42,601 bases of DNA from the NCBI GenBank assembly GCA_002339325.1, contig DDKK01000027.1:37480-80080 (forward strand). The letters run 5' to 3'. The notes below the pieces were generated by a model. The model saw only the letters and a program-made list of their open reading frames with translations. It was not told the origin of the DNA and did no database searches. A program made the position numbers and the translations under genes. Shown here one piece after another: positions 8,306 to 15,794 of the stretch. Each line of letters begins with the position of its first letter. Position 1 is the stretch's first letter. The DNA is from Nitrospiraceae bacterium UBA2600 (GTDB taxonomy: Bacteria > Nitrospirota > Thermodesulfovibrionia > Thermodesulfovibrionales > Thermodesulfovibrionaceae).

Positions 8306-9466
8306 ATGGATAAAATTCTTGTAAAACCTCTTAAAAGAAAGGGTAGTCTCTGGATTTATCGAAATGAAATCCTATCAAATATATCAGATATTGAGCCTGG
8401 TAGAATAGTAAAAATATACGAGGAGAAAACAAATAAGATTATCGGCACAGGATACATAAACAAAAATTCTGTAATATCAATAAGGCTTTTAAGTTTTAAT
8501 GATGAAGAAATAAACAAAGAATTTCTGACAAAGAGGATTCAAAACTCTTTGAAATACAGGGAAGAGTTTCTATGCTTAAAGGACAGTTACCGACTAATCT
8601 TTAGTGAATCCGATTTTCTACCAGGCCTTATAGTTGACAGATATGATAAATCGCTTGTAGTTCAGATATTGACCGCAGGAATGGAGAGGCTGAAAAAACT
8701 GATTTTAGAAATACTTGATGAATTGCTCAATCCTCAAATAATCATACTCAAGAACGACTCTCCTGCAAGAATAAAAGAGGGATTAAAAGTTGAAAAGGAG
8801 GTCGTAAAGGGAGATGTTGATAGATTTCTTACAACAGTAGAGGATGATTTGTGTTTTTACTTCGACCCTTTAGAGGGGCAAAAAACGGGCTTCTTTCTTG
8901 ACCAGAGAGAAAACAGGCTATTTTTAAAAAATCTCATTAGTTCCGGCGAAGGACTTGATTTATTCTGTTATATAGGAGCATGGAGTATCCATTTAGCCAG
9001 AAAAGGAGCAAACATAAAAGCAGTAGATATATCGGAACGGGCAGTTGAAATAGCTACGGAGAATGCAAAGCTAAACAGCGTTAGTGAAAAGTCTAAATTC
9101 ATAAAAGCAGATGCCTTCGATTTTCTAAAGTGGGAAGCGAAAAAAGGTAAGAAATACGATTTTATTGTAGTAGACCCACCGGCCTTTGTAAAATCAAAAG
9201 ACGAAAAAAAAGACGCCATTGAAGGCTACTTAACTCTGAATAAACTCGCCCTTAAGCTTTTAAAACCTAAAGGAATTCTGGCCACATCTTCCTGTTCTCA
9301 ACATATCTCAGAGACTGACTTTATGGAAATAATCAAAGAGGCTATGAGCTCATTAAACAAAAAAGGAATACTTCTTCACAAAGGCACACAAAGCAAAGAC
9401 CATCCTATTCTCCTTACCATGCCGGAGACAGCATATCTTAAGTGTTTAATTATCAGAGTTTGGTAA
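8306..9466 (+). CDS. rlmI: Class I SAM-dependent rRNA (cytosine-C5) methyltransferase, RlmI-like
   Basis: This is a 386-aa protein of the RlmI/YccW family, whose E. coli member makes m5C1962 in 23S rRNA. An N-terminal PUA-like domain (~1-75, with GSLWIYRNEI) precedes the methyltransferase fold: SAM motif DLFCYIG at 218-224, VDISERA, VDPPAF at 289-294, and a conserved cysteine C330 in SSCSQH. The start ATG at 8306 has only a distant AGAAGG. The gene is divergent from the ferredoxin operon across a 95-bp spacer. A TTGACT (8269-8274) with weak CAAACT (8293-8298) could be its promoter. The exact target base is assumed from the family. Confidence 0.85.
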   Translation: MDKILVKPLKRKGSLWIYRNEILSNISDIEPGRIVKIYEEKTNKIIGTGYINKNSVISIRLLSFNDEEINKEFLTKRIQNSLKYREEFLCLKDSYRLIFSESDFLPGLIVDRYDKSLVVQILTAGMERLKKLILEILDELLNPQIIILKNDSPARIKEGLKVEKEVVKGDVDRFLTTVEDDLCFYFDPLEGQKTGFFLDQRENRLFLKNLISSGEGLDLFCYIGAWSIHLARKGANIKAVDISERAVEIATENAKLNSVSEKSKFIKADAFDFLKWEAKKGKKYDFIVVDPPAFVKSKDEKKDAIEGYLTLNKLALKLLKPKGILATSSCSQHISETDFMEIIKEAMSSLNKKGILLHKGTQSKDHPILLTMPETAYLKCLIIRVW

Positions 9467-9529
9467 GATTTTATAAAATCTGGTGCGTATTCCTAAAAAA
9501 GCTTTCATCATTGCAGGTTTATCAAAGAT

Positions 9530-9557
9530 AAAAAAACCCCTGCCAATGAGGCAGGGG
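9530..9557 (-). terminator. Rho-independent terminator of the pilin gene
   Basis: On the minus strand, CCCCTGCC-TCATT-GGCAGGGG forms a perfect 8-bp GC-rich stem with a 5-nt loop, followed by seven Ts. It lies 15 nt past the pilin stop. On the plus strand the stem is followed by AAGAGAG, so it would not terminate rlmI transcription. Confidence 0.9.
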
Positions 9558-9572
9558 AAGAGAGATATGAAA

Positions 9573-9998
9573 TTAACGGTTACGTATTGTACACCTGAGA
9601 CTCTGGTTTTCAAAGTTACATCTTGCTTCGTAATCGTTAACACTAGCAAGTTGAGCAACTGACTCTGCGTTTGCTGCAGGCTGGCCATTTCCAGTAGCAT
9701 CACATTGAAGGTTAGCGTTTACCAAAGTAACTTGACCACCAGGAGTATTCGGAGGGTTATTACAATTTCTAAGATCGGTCTGTCCAGGCTGAACAGTTGG
9801 ATTCTCAGCACAATAGGCTGCTAAATCCATCATACATGCTCTTGCAATTGGTTCAGCATAAGAAGATATTCTTGCCTTTCTCTGATAGCTCATGTACTGG
9901 GGAATAGCAAGAGATGCAAGAATAGCAATAATGGCAATAACGATTAAGAGCTCGATAAGTGTGAAACCTCTCTGGTCTCTGATGAAAAGCTTTTTCAT
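9573..9998 (-). CDS. pilA: Type IV pilin (PilA-type) prepilin
   Basis: This is a 141-aa prepilin. The leader MKKLFIRDQRG ends at G11, the predicted PilD cleavage site. The mature protein begins FTLIELLIVIAIIAILAS with Glu5 (E16 of the precursor), the standard assembly helix. The globular part holds six cysteines (C55, C63, C79, C99, C127, C136), enough for three disulfides. The ATG at 9998 has GGAGG (10007-10011) 8 nt upstream; the reading frame stays open further upstream but that part has no pilin character. It is monocistronic with its own terminator. No other pilus genes are nearby, so it may be a major or an accessory pilin. Confidence 0.93.
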   Translation of the reverse strand: MKKLFIRDQRGFTLIELLIVIAIIAILASLAIPQYMSYQRKARISSYAEPIARACMMDLAAYCAENPTVQPGQTDLRNCNNPPNTPGGQVTLVNANLQCDATGNGQPAANAESVAQLASVNDYEARCNFENQSLRCTIRNR

Positions 9999-10006
9999 GT
10001 TAAAAA

Positions 10007-10070
10007 CCTCCTTAAAGATTTTGAGGACTCCAAAGGAATCCTCTTTTGATAAAAACCTCTCACCTCCTTT
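10007..10070 (-). promoter_or_regulatory. Pilin mRNA leader with two Shine-Dalgarno elements and a hairpin
   Basis: Reading the minus strand, AAAGGAGGTGA (10070-10060) is a near-perfect anti-16S match with no start codon at normal spacing after it. A 9-bp hairpin follows (GAGGATTCC-TTT-GGAGTCCTC, 10043-10023, one G-T pair), then the functional GGAGG at 10011-10007. The upstream site could be a ribosome standby or regulatory site. No clear promoter was identified. Confidence 0.45.
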
Positions 10071-10224
10071 TTCTGCTTTGTGTATGTTCTTATCACGATT
10101 CATCATTTTCATGAAATTATTTTATTCCAACCTTCTATAAAAGTTGTGAAAATTTCGTGAATAAAAACTTACCCATAATTAAGAGGCCATAGAAACTAAT
10201 TACCATTAAATTTCCTATAAAATA

Positions 10225-10253
10225 TAGAAATAAGCTTAGCCGTATGGTATAAT
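10225..10253 (+). promoter_or_regulatory. Extended -10 promoter for the cytochrome c gene
   Basis: A perfect TATAAT (10248-10253) is preceded by TGG (TGn extended -10), with a weak -35 TAGAAA at 10225-10230 and a 17-nt spacer. Exactly 6 nt (TTAGCT) separate the -10 from the ATG at 10260, so transcription is predicted to start at the start codon. Confidence 0.65.
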
Positions 10254-10259
10254 TTAGCT

Positions 10260-10976
10260 ATGCTTCTAAAGCTAATCTTATCTGCCCTTCTAATTGTCCT
10301 GTCTTTTGTGGGAAGCTATACTATGTTTGAGATATTTGGTAGACAAGAAAGGAGGAAAAATATGGAAACACTTAAAAAAATTCACCGAATTAATGGAAGA
10401 GTTTTCTTTTTATTGTTTTTAATCGGTGCTGTCGCCTGCATATACATACTCTCTCAGACAAAAGCTGAACTTACGGCGAGAACAACTCTACATGCCTTTT
10501 CAGCAGTAGCAATTTTTCTTTTGTTCTCCCTTAAGATAGTCTTTATAAAATTTTACCGACAGTTCTATTCGTATGCGAAACTGCTCGGTATCCTCGTTGT
10601 GCTTCTTACTTTTAATTTATTAGCTTTTTCAACGGGCTACAGCCTCGTTACAGGAATGGGAGATAGAAATGAGACAAAACAGACACAACAGTTACAGCTT
10701 GTTGCAAAAAGCAAAGAAGGTAGTGTAGAACGAGGTAAAAAACTTTTCACCGAATTATGCTCCTCCTGCCATTACACTGATAAAAAAGATTTCAAAAGAG
10801 CTGCACCAGGACTTAAAGGGATATTTGCAGAGAAAAACCTTCCTGTAAGCAAAAAACCAGTAAATACAGAAAACATTATCTTACAAATAAAGAAACCTTA
10901 CAAATATATGCCTTCTTTCAATGACCTCACCGATGAACAGTTGGCAGACTTAATTGCTTACATGAAAACTCTATAA
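10260..10976 (+). CDS. Membrane-anchored monohaem c-type cytochrome
   Basis: This is a 238-aa protein with about four hydrophobic helices in residues 1-140 followed by a soluble cytochrome c domain. Haem is bound covalently at CSSCH (167-171), and the likely distal ligand is M217 in KYMPSF. The C-terminal DEQLADLIAYMKTL helix is typical of class I cytochromes c. It is probably an electron carrier anchored with its haem in the periplasm. The start at 10260 includes an extra hydrophobic helix. A second in-frame ATG at 10362 has a strong GGAGG (10351-10355) and would give a protein without that first helix. The DUF255 gene follows after 5 nt. Confidence 0.82.
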   Translation: MLLKLILSALLIVLSFVGSYTMFEIFGRQERRKNMETLKKIHRINGRVFFLLFLIGAVACIYILSQTKAELTARTTLHAFSAVAIFLLFSLKIVFIKFYRQFYSYAKLLGILVVLLTFNLLAFSTGYSLVTGMGDRNETKQTQQLQLVAKSKEGSVERGKKLFTELCSSCHYTDKKDFKRAAPGLKGIFAEKNLPVSKKPVNTENIILQIKKPYKYMPSFNDLTDEQLADLIAYMKTL

Positions 10977-10981
10977 GATAA

Positions 10982-13054
10982 ATGTCTCCAAATAGGCTTA
11001 TCAATGAAAAAAGCCCTTATTTGCGCCAACACGCTTTCAATCCCGTTGACTGGTATCCCTGGTGTGAAGAAGCTTTTGAAAGGGCAAGATTAGAGGACAA
11101 ACCAATTTTTCTCTCCATCGGATACTCTACCTGCCACTGGTGTCATGTCATGGAAAAAGAATCCTTTGAAGACGAGGAGATTGCTGAAATACTAAATCGT
11201 TTTTTTATCTCCATAAAAGTTGACAGAGAGGAAAGACCAGATATTGACAGTATTTACATGAAAAGCTGCTATCTCTTTCAAGACAGAGGCGGATGGCCAC
11301 TGTCAGTATTTATGACAGCCGATAAAAAACCGTTTTTCGTTGATACCTATATACCAAAAGATGATATGTATGGAAAACTCGGCTTCAAAAACATTCTTTT
11401 AAGAATTTCAGAACTCTGGAATAAAAATAGAGAAAAGATAACTGAAGTATCTCATGGAGTAACGGAGGCACTGAAGAAATTTCTAAATAAATCAGAAGCT
11501 GAGACAGAGCTTTCAGAAATGACAATCCACAAGGCCTTCGAAGGACTGAGAATTGTCTATGACATACAATTTGGAGGATTTGGCAAAGCTCCCAAGTTTC
11601 CGCTACCCCTTAATATGCTCTTTCTTCACAGGTATTTTTACAGATACAAAGATAAAATTGCTCTGCAGATTAGCCTTGAAACTCTTAAAAAAATGAGAAT
11701 GGGTGGAATATACGACCATATTGGCTTTGGCTTCCACAGATACTCGACAGACCGACAATGGATAATTCCTCATTTTGAAAAAATGCTCTATGATAATGCT
11801 CTCTTAATGCTTGCCTATACAGAGGCCTATCAGATTACCAGAGATGAGTTCTTTAAAAGAGTTACAGAAGAGATTGCCACCTATCTAAAGAGAGATATGT
11901 ATTCTCCCGAAGGAGCTTTTTACTCTGCAGAAGATGCAGACAGTGAGGGAAAAGAAGGAGAGTTTTATCTGTGGACTTATAATCAAATAGAAAATACACT
12001 CAGTAAAGCTGAGTTTGAACTTTTCAAAAGGCTTTATCCAATTACTACTGAAGGAAATTACTGCGAAGAAGCTACAGGAAAAAGAAAGGGCAAAAATATT
12101 CTCTATTTAAACAACTCACTGGAAGAATTAGCAGAGGCTCTTAAAACTGAGATTAACGAATTAACTGAAAGAATAGAGAGTATTCGAAAAAAGTTATTTA
12201 CTATAAGACAAAAGAGAGCAAAACCGCTCAGGGATGAAAAAATCCTTACAGACTGGAACGCCCTTGCTATTGTTGCCTTTTGCAGGGCAGGTGTTGGCTT
12301 TGAAAATAAAGAGTATATTGAAACCGCTCAGAAAGCAATAGAATTCATACTCTCGAAAATGTTTGACAAGGAAGGAAGGCTTCTTCACAGATACTTTGAA
12401 GGAGAAGCTTCTATTTATGGCTATCTGGAAGATTATGCCTATCTAATATGGGCATTGATGGAACTCTATTTTGCAACCCTTGAAAGTCTCTATCTTCTTA
12501 AGGCAATAAATCTCTGCGAGTTCGTTATTGAAAATTTCCGTGATAAAAAACGAGGTGGATTTTACAGCATTGCCGATTATGCTGAGGTTGTCATAGAGAG
12601 AACTAAGGAAATTTATGATGGCGTAACTCCCTCGGGTAATTCAGTTATGATATACAATTTAATAAGGCTTGCAAGGCTTATAGGAAAAAATCAATATGAA
12701 AAATTAGCCATAGATACTCTAAAAGTATTCTCTTCAGAAATCGATAAAGTTCCTTCGAATTATATCTTTTCTGCCCTACCCCTTGATTTAATATTCAAGG
12801 GAACAGAGAAACTTGCAGTAGTTACAGAAAACATTACTGAAGATGATAAGGAGTTCCTTCGTAAATTACAAAAGCAGTTTTTGCCCTCTTTTTTGCCTCT
12901 TTTGAAAGACTTTATCAATGAAAGTATCTCTGAAGAAATAAAGAAGCTGAAAACCTTAGAAGGAAAAACTACTTATTTTCTCTGCAAAAACTACTCCTGT
13001 GAGCCACCCACTACAGATAAAACAGCCATAGAGAATGCGATAATTTCTGCCTAA
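10982..13054 (+). CDS. Thioredoxin-domain protein, DUF255/YyaL family
   Basis: This 690-aa protein begins with the diagnostic SPYLRQHAFNPVDWYPW and a thioredoxin-like domain holding CHWC at 51-54 (STCHWCHVMEKESF). A long alpha/alpha-barrel region resembling N-acylglucosamine 2-epimerase-type folds follows (APKFPLP, HFEKMLYDNA, DWNALAI). Length and order match the family (YyaL, spermatogenesis-associated protein 20), whose reaction is unknown. No signal peptide is seen, so it is probably cytoplasmic. It follows a cytochrome c gene by 5 nt and has no clear Shine-Dalgarno, suggesting coupled translation. Confidence 0.88.
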   Translation: MSPNRLINEKSPYLRQHAFNPVDWYPWCEEAFERARLEDKPIFLSIGYSTCHWCHVMEKESFEDEEIAEILNRFFISIKVDREERPDIDSIYMKSCYLFQDRGGWPLSVFMTADKKPFFVDTYIPKDDMYGKLGFKNILLRISELWNKNREKITEVSHGVTEALKKFLNKSEAETELSEMTIHKAFEGLRIVYDIQFGGFGKAPKFPLPLNMLFLHRYFYRYKDKIALQISLETLKKMRMGGIYDHIGFGFHRYSTDRQWIIPHFEKMLYDNALLMLAYTEAYQITRDEFFKRVTEEIATYLKRDMYSPEGAFYSAEDADSEGKEGEFYLWTYNQIENTLSKAEFELFKRLYPITTEGNYCEEATGKRKGKNILYLNNSLEELAEALKTEINELTERIESIRKKLFTIRQKRAKPLRDEKILTDWNALAIVAFCRAGVGFENKEYIETAQKAIEFILSKMFDKEGRLLHRYFEGEASIYGYLEDYAYLIWALMELYFATLESLYLLKAINLCEFVIENFRDKKRGGFYSIADYAEVVIERTKEIYDGVTPSGNSVMIYNLIRLARLIGKNQYEKLAIDTLKVFSSEIDKVPSNYIFSALPLDLIFKGTEKLAVVTENITEDDKEFLRKLQKQFLPSFLPLLKDFINESISEEIKKLKTLEGKTTYFLCKNYSCEPPTTDKTAIENAIISA

Positions 13055-13082
13055 AGGGAAATTCCTTATTTCTCGTTATTTT

Positions 13083-13091
13083 TGTTATGCT
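13083..13091 (+). promoter_or_regulatory. Extended -10 element before marC
   Basis: TGT-TATGCT at 13083-13091 is an extended -10 (4 of 6 bases plus TGn) lying exactly 6 nt (TAATAG) before the marC ATG. No convincing -35 is seen. marC has no Shine-Dalgarno, so a leaderless transcript is likely. Confidence 0.4.
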
Positions 13092-13097
13092 TAATAG

Positions 13098-13688
13098 ATG
13101 AACATAATCGACACTTTTCTTCTCACTTTTATACCCCTCTTTGTAGCCATTGATGCTCCTGGAATTCTGCCGCTTTACATTTCACTCGTTGAGAGCCTCT
13201 CGGACAGGGAAAAATCAAAGATTGCAAGACAGTCTGTTATAACAGCGTTTTTAGTAGCAATCTCTTTTCTTTTTCTGGGTAACATTATATTTTCTCTTCT
13301 TGCTATTAAGCTTGAAGATTTTATGATTGCAGGAGGTATTTTGCTTTTAATTTTGTCTATTTCAGAAATTTTAAGGGTTAAAGAAAAGGAATTTGCCATA
13401 AGTGAAACTCTCGGCGTTGTTCCTATTGGAACACCATTGCTTGCAGGTCCAGCAACGCTTACAACTCTGCTAATTCTCGCTGGCACCTATGGATATGGAA
13501 TGGTTATTTTATCACTGTTACTAAACCTCCTTATTGCTTGGGTGATGCTTGAGAAAGCTCAGCTGATAATTAAAATCATGGGAGTTCATGGAATAAAAGC
13601 CTTTGCAAAAGTTATGGCTCTTCTACTGGCAACAATTGCCGTAAGTTTAATAAAAAAGGGATTCGTAAAAATCCTGGAGGCTATCTAA
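13098..13688 (+). CDS. MarC-family integral membrane protein
   Basis: This 196-aa protein has about six transmembrane helices. The N-terminus FVAIDAPGILPLYISL and the central PLLAGPATLTTLLI are hallmarks of the MarC/YhgN family, whose transport function is unresolved. The start at 13098 matches the family N-terminus, so no later start is plausible. It lies 43 nt after the DUF255 gene with its own -10 element, and its stop overlaps the next ATG by one base (TAATG), so it leads a marC-cobO-phosphatase-lpxK unit. The name MarC is historical and does not imply antibiotic resistance. Confidence 0.9.
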   Translation: MNIIDTFLLTFIPLFVAIDAPGILPLYISLVESLSDREKSKIARQSVITAFLVAISFLFLGNIIFSLLAIKLEDFMIAGGILLLILSISEILRVKEKEFAISETLGVVPIGTPLLAGPATLTTLLILAGTYGYGMVILSLLLNLLIAWVMLEKAQLIIKIMGVHGIKAFAKVMALLLATIAVSLIKKGFVKILEAI

Positions 13689-14200
13689 TGGAAGGACTAA
13701 TTCACATATATACAGGAGATGGAAAGGGTAAAACAACAGCTGCTGTAGGCTTAACAGTAAGGGCGATGGGAAATGGATTAAAAGTTCTATTTGTGCAGTT
13801 TATAAAAGGTTCTCAAACAGGCGAGGTAGAATTTCTAAGCAAATTTCAAGAGTTAGTTGAAATATACCGCTGTAGCACAGGCTTTGTCTTTAACTCGCCC
13901 GATGAACTTCAAAGGCAAAAAGTAAAAGACTGTCTTAAAGATATTGAAGAGAAAATCAAAAAAAACCCATATGACCTCATAATTCTTGACGAATTCTCTG
14001 TAGCAATAAGCACAGGTCTCATAACAAAAGAAGAAGCAGAAAGGCTAATTGAAATTAAACCTCAATCCAGTGAACTCATAATAACAGGAAGAGGAGCACC
14101 TGAGTGGCTGATTGAGAAAGCAGACCTTGTTACAGAGATGAGAAAGATAAAACACTACTTTGACAGAGGAATACAGGCAAGAAGGGGGATTGAATATTGA
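13688..14200 (+). CDS. cobO: Cob(I)yrinic acid a,c-diamide adenosyltransferase (CobA/CobO/BtuR)
   Basis: This 170-aa protein is predicted to transfer the 5'-deoxyadenosyl group of ATP to cob(I)alamin or cob(I)inamide-type corrinoids. It has the P-loop GDGKGKTT at 10-17, followed by VLFVQFIKG, LIILDEFSVA and ELIITGRGAP, all characteristic of this family. GGAGG lies just before its ATG, which overlaps the marC stop by one base. It overlaps a histidine phosphatase that could be the CobC-type enzyme of nucleotide-loop assembly. There is no room for a cobalamin riboswitch in front of it. Confidence 0.94.
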   Translation: MEGLIHIYTGDGKGKTTAAVGLTVRAMGNGLKVLFVQFIKGSQTGEVEFLSKFQELVEIYRCSTGFVFNSPDELQRQKVKDCLKDIEEKIKKNPYDLIILDEFSVAISTGLITKEEAERLIEIKPQSSELIITGRGAPEWLIEKADLVTEMRKIKHYFDRGIQARRGIEY

Positions 14201-14835
14201 TGACACCTACGCTTGTTGTCTATCTTTTAAGACACGGTGAGACAGAAGGGCCAAAAAAAGTTTATAAGGGACATATCGACATTCCTTTGAGCAAAGAGGG
14301 AGAAATGCAGGTAGAGAAAACAGCTAAATTTCTCAAAAACTATACAAAGAGATACGACCTCGAAGTCGAGTTTTGCTATTCCTCTCCCCTTAAAAGGGCT
14401 GTAAAAACTGCAGAGATAATAGCAGAGGAGCTATCATTAAGGGCAAAGTCCAAGCCTTTACAAAGCCTTAAAGAGAGAAGTTTTGGCAAGTGGGAAGGTT
14501 TAAGTATTAATGATATTGTCTCCCTTTATCCAGAAGAATTTGAAAGGTGGCGGACAGACCCTTTAAGATTTTCACCACCTGGCGGTGAGAGCACTTTGCA
14601 GGTAAGCGAAAGAGCCTCGAAGGCTTTAAGTAAAATACTATCAAGCCACCAAAACAGTCAGGTTTTCATCACTGCCCATGGCGGAATAAACAGAGTCATA
14701 CTGTGCAATATACTTGGTATTCCCCTTGAAAATATATTCAGAATTGAGCAAGAGTTTGCCTGTGTAAACATAATAGAATTTTATGAAAACCAGCCTGTCG
14801 TAAAACTGATAAACGGCGTTTTCTGGCGAGAATGA
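14200..14835 (+). CDS. Histidine phosphatase family protein (CobC/phosphoglycerate mutase-like)
   Basis: This is a 211-aa branch-1 histidine phosphatase. The phospho-histidine lies in LLRHGETEG near the N-terminus (residue 12 from this start). Supporting motifs are YSSPLKRAVKTAEII, ERSFGKWEG and the second catalytic histidine in ITAHGGINR. Its position after cobO suggests alpha-ribazole-5'-phosphate phosphatase (CobC), but the family is broad and this is inference. ATG at 14200 overlaps the cobO stop (TGATG). TTG at 14197 is in frame and better spaced from GGGGG (14184-14188), so the start is uncertain by one codon. The end overlaps lpxK by 4 nt. Confidence 0.85.
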   Translation: MTPTLVVYLLRHGETEGPKKVYKGHIDIPLSKEGEMQVEKTAKFLKNYTKRYDLEVEFCYSSPLKRAVKTAEIIAEELSLRAKSKPLQSLKERSFGKWEGLSINDIVSLYPEEFERWRTDPLRFSPPGGESTLQVSERASKALSKILSSHQNSQVFITAHGGINRVILCNILGIPLENIFRIEQEFACVNIIEFYENQPVVKLINGVFWRE

Positions 14836-15794
14836 ATATCTTAGAGAAAGTCTACCTGTTTTTTTATGGACTAAAAAAGAAAAAAGCTATTAAAAATCAG
14901 AAAAAACTTCCCTTTCCCGTTATCAGTATTGGCAATCTCACAGTAGGAGGGACAGGCAAAACTCCATTCACTGTAGCTTTAGCCAAAGAGCTTGAAAAAA
15001 AAGGATATAGACCTATAATTCTTACGAGAGGATACCGAGGTAGACTGAAGAGGCCGGTAATTGTGAAAGAATACATGAATGCAGAAGATGTAGGCGATGA
15101 GCCACTTATGATGGTTATGGAAGGACTTACTGTTGTAAAGGCTATTGAAAGATATGCCGGCGGAGTTTATGCCATTGAGAAACTATCTTTAACAGACAAA
15201 GATAGAGTTATTTTTATTCTTGACGATGGATTTCAACACTGGCAGCTACAAAGAAACTTAAACATTCTACTAATAGACGGATACAGAGGATTTGGCAATC
15301 AACGGTTGCTACCTTTAGGCTCCCTTAGGTCTCCTTTAGAGGAAATAATTGAAGCAGACATGGTGTTTATTACAAAGCAGGAGAATGAGTCCCTTAAAGG
15401 AGAAATTCAAGAAAAAGGAGTTAAAAATCTGTTTTTTTCGCCCCTTTCAATTAAGGGAATATTTAGCTTTGAAGGGGAAAAAATAACACCAGTAGGCCAA
15501 AAAGTATATGCCTTTGCAGGCATAGGCAATTTTGAAGGTTTTCTAAACTCTTTAAAAAGCCTAAAATTAGAAGTTGTAGGATACAAAAAATTCATAGACC
15601 ACAAAATATATTCTGAAAAATTACTTAGAAAAATTAATTCTCTTGCCTCTGAGGCTCAATTAGTAATAACAACCAAAAAGGACTTCGTAAAGATTGGAAA
15701 GCATCCTTCCCTTACTGATAAATTCTGTTTTCTTGACATCTCATTAGAACTTGACTCATCTGCAATGCAAGAGATAGTTAGAAAGATATCATAG
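14832..15794 (+). CDS. lpxK: Tetraacyldisaccharide 4'-kinase (LpxK)
   Basis: This is a 320-aa inner-membrane-associated kinase that phosphorylates the 4' position of the lipid A disaccharide, so the organism makes lipid A. The P-loop region is SIGNLTVGGTGKTPF (GGTGKT at 39-44). Other family motifs are LTRGYRG, VGDEPLMM, ILDDGFQHW and PLGSLRSPL. The N-terminal helix is short but within the family range. It overlaps the phosphatase by 4 nt (ATGA). Its last codons overlap the end of the convergent hybrid kinase gene by 6 nt, leaving no room for a terminator. Confidence 0.94.
   Translation: MNILEKVYLFFYGLKKKKAIKNQKKLPFPVISIGNLTVGGTGKTPFTVALAKELEKKGYRPIILTRGYRGRLKRPVIVKEYMNAEDVGDEPLMMVMEGLTVVKAIERYAGGVYAIEKLSLTDKDRVIFILDDGFQHWQLQRNLNILLIDGYRGFGNQRLLPLGSLRSPLEEIIEADMVFITKQENESLKGEIQEKGVKNLFFSPLSIKGIFSFEGEKITPVGQKVYAFAGIGNFEGFLNSLKSLKLEVVGYKKFIDHKIYSEKLLRKINSLASEAQLVITTKKDFVKIGKHPSLTDKFCFLDISLELDSSAMQEIVRKIS

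Noticed and set aside
9468..9483. Palindrome AGATTTTATAAAATCT after rlmI as a terminator
   Set aside because: AT-only stem core with no following T run; too weak to call.
9999..10112. Upstream extension of the pilin reading frame beginning MKMMNRDKN
   Set aside because: The leader peptide signature and a well-spaced GGAGG fix the start at 9998; the extension contains SD-like and hairpin DNA and would abolish prepilin processing.
13640..13690. Cobalamin riboswitch before cobO
   Set aside because: marC overlaps the cobO start, leaving no untranslated leader, and no B12-box pattern was seen.
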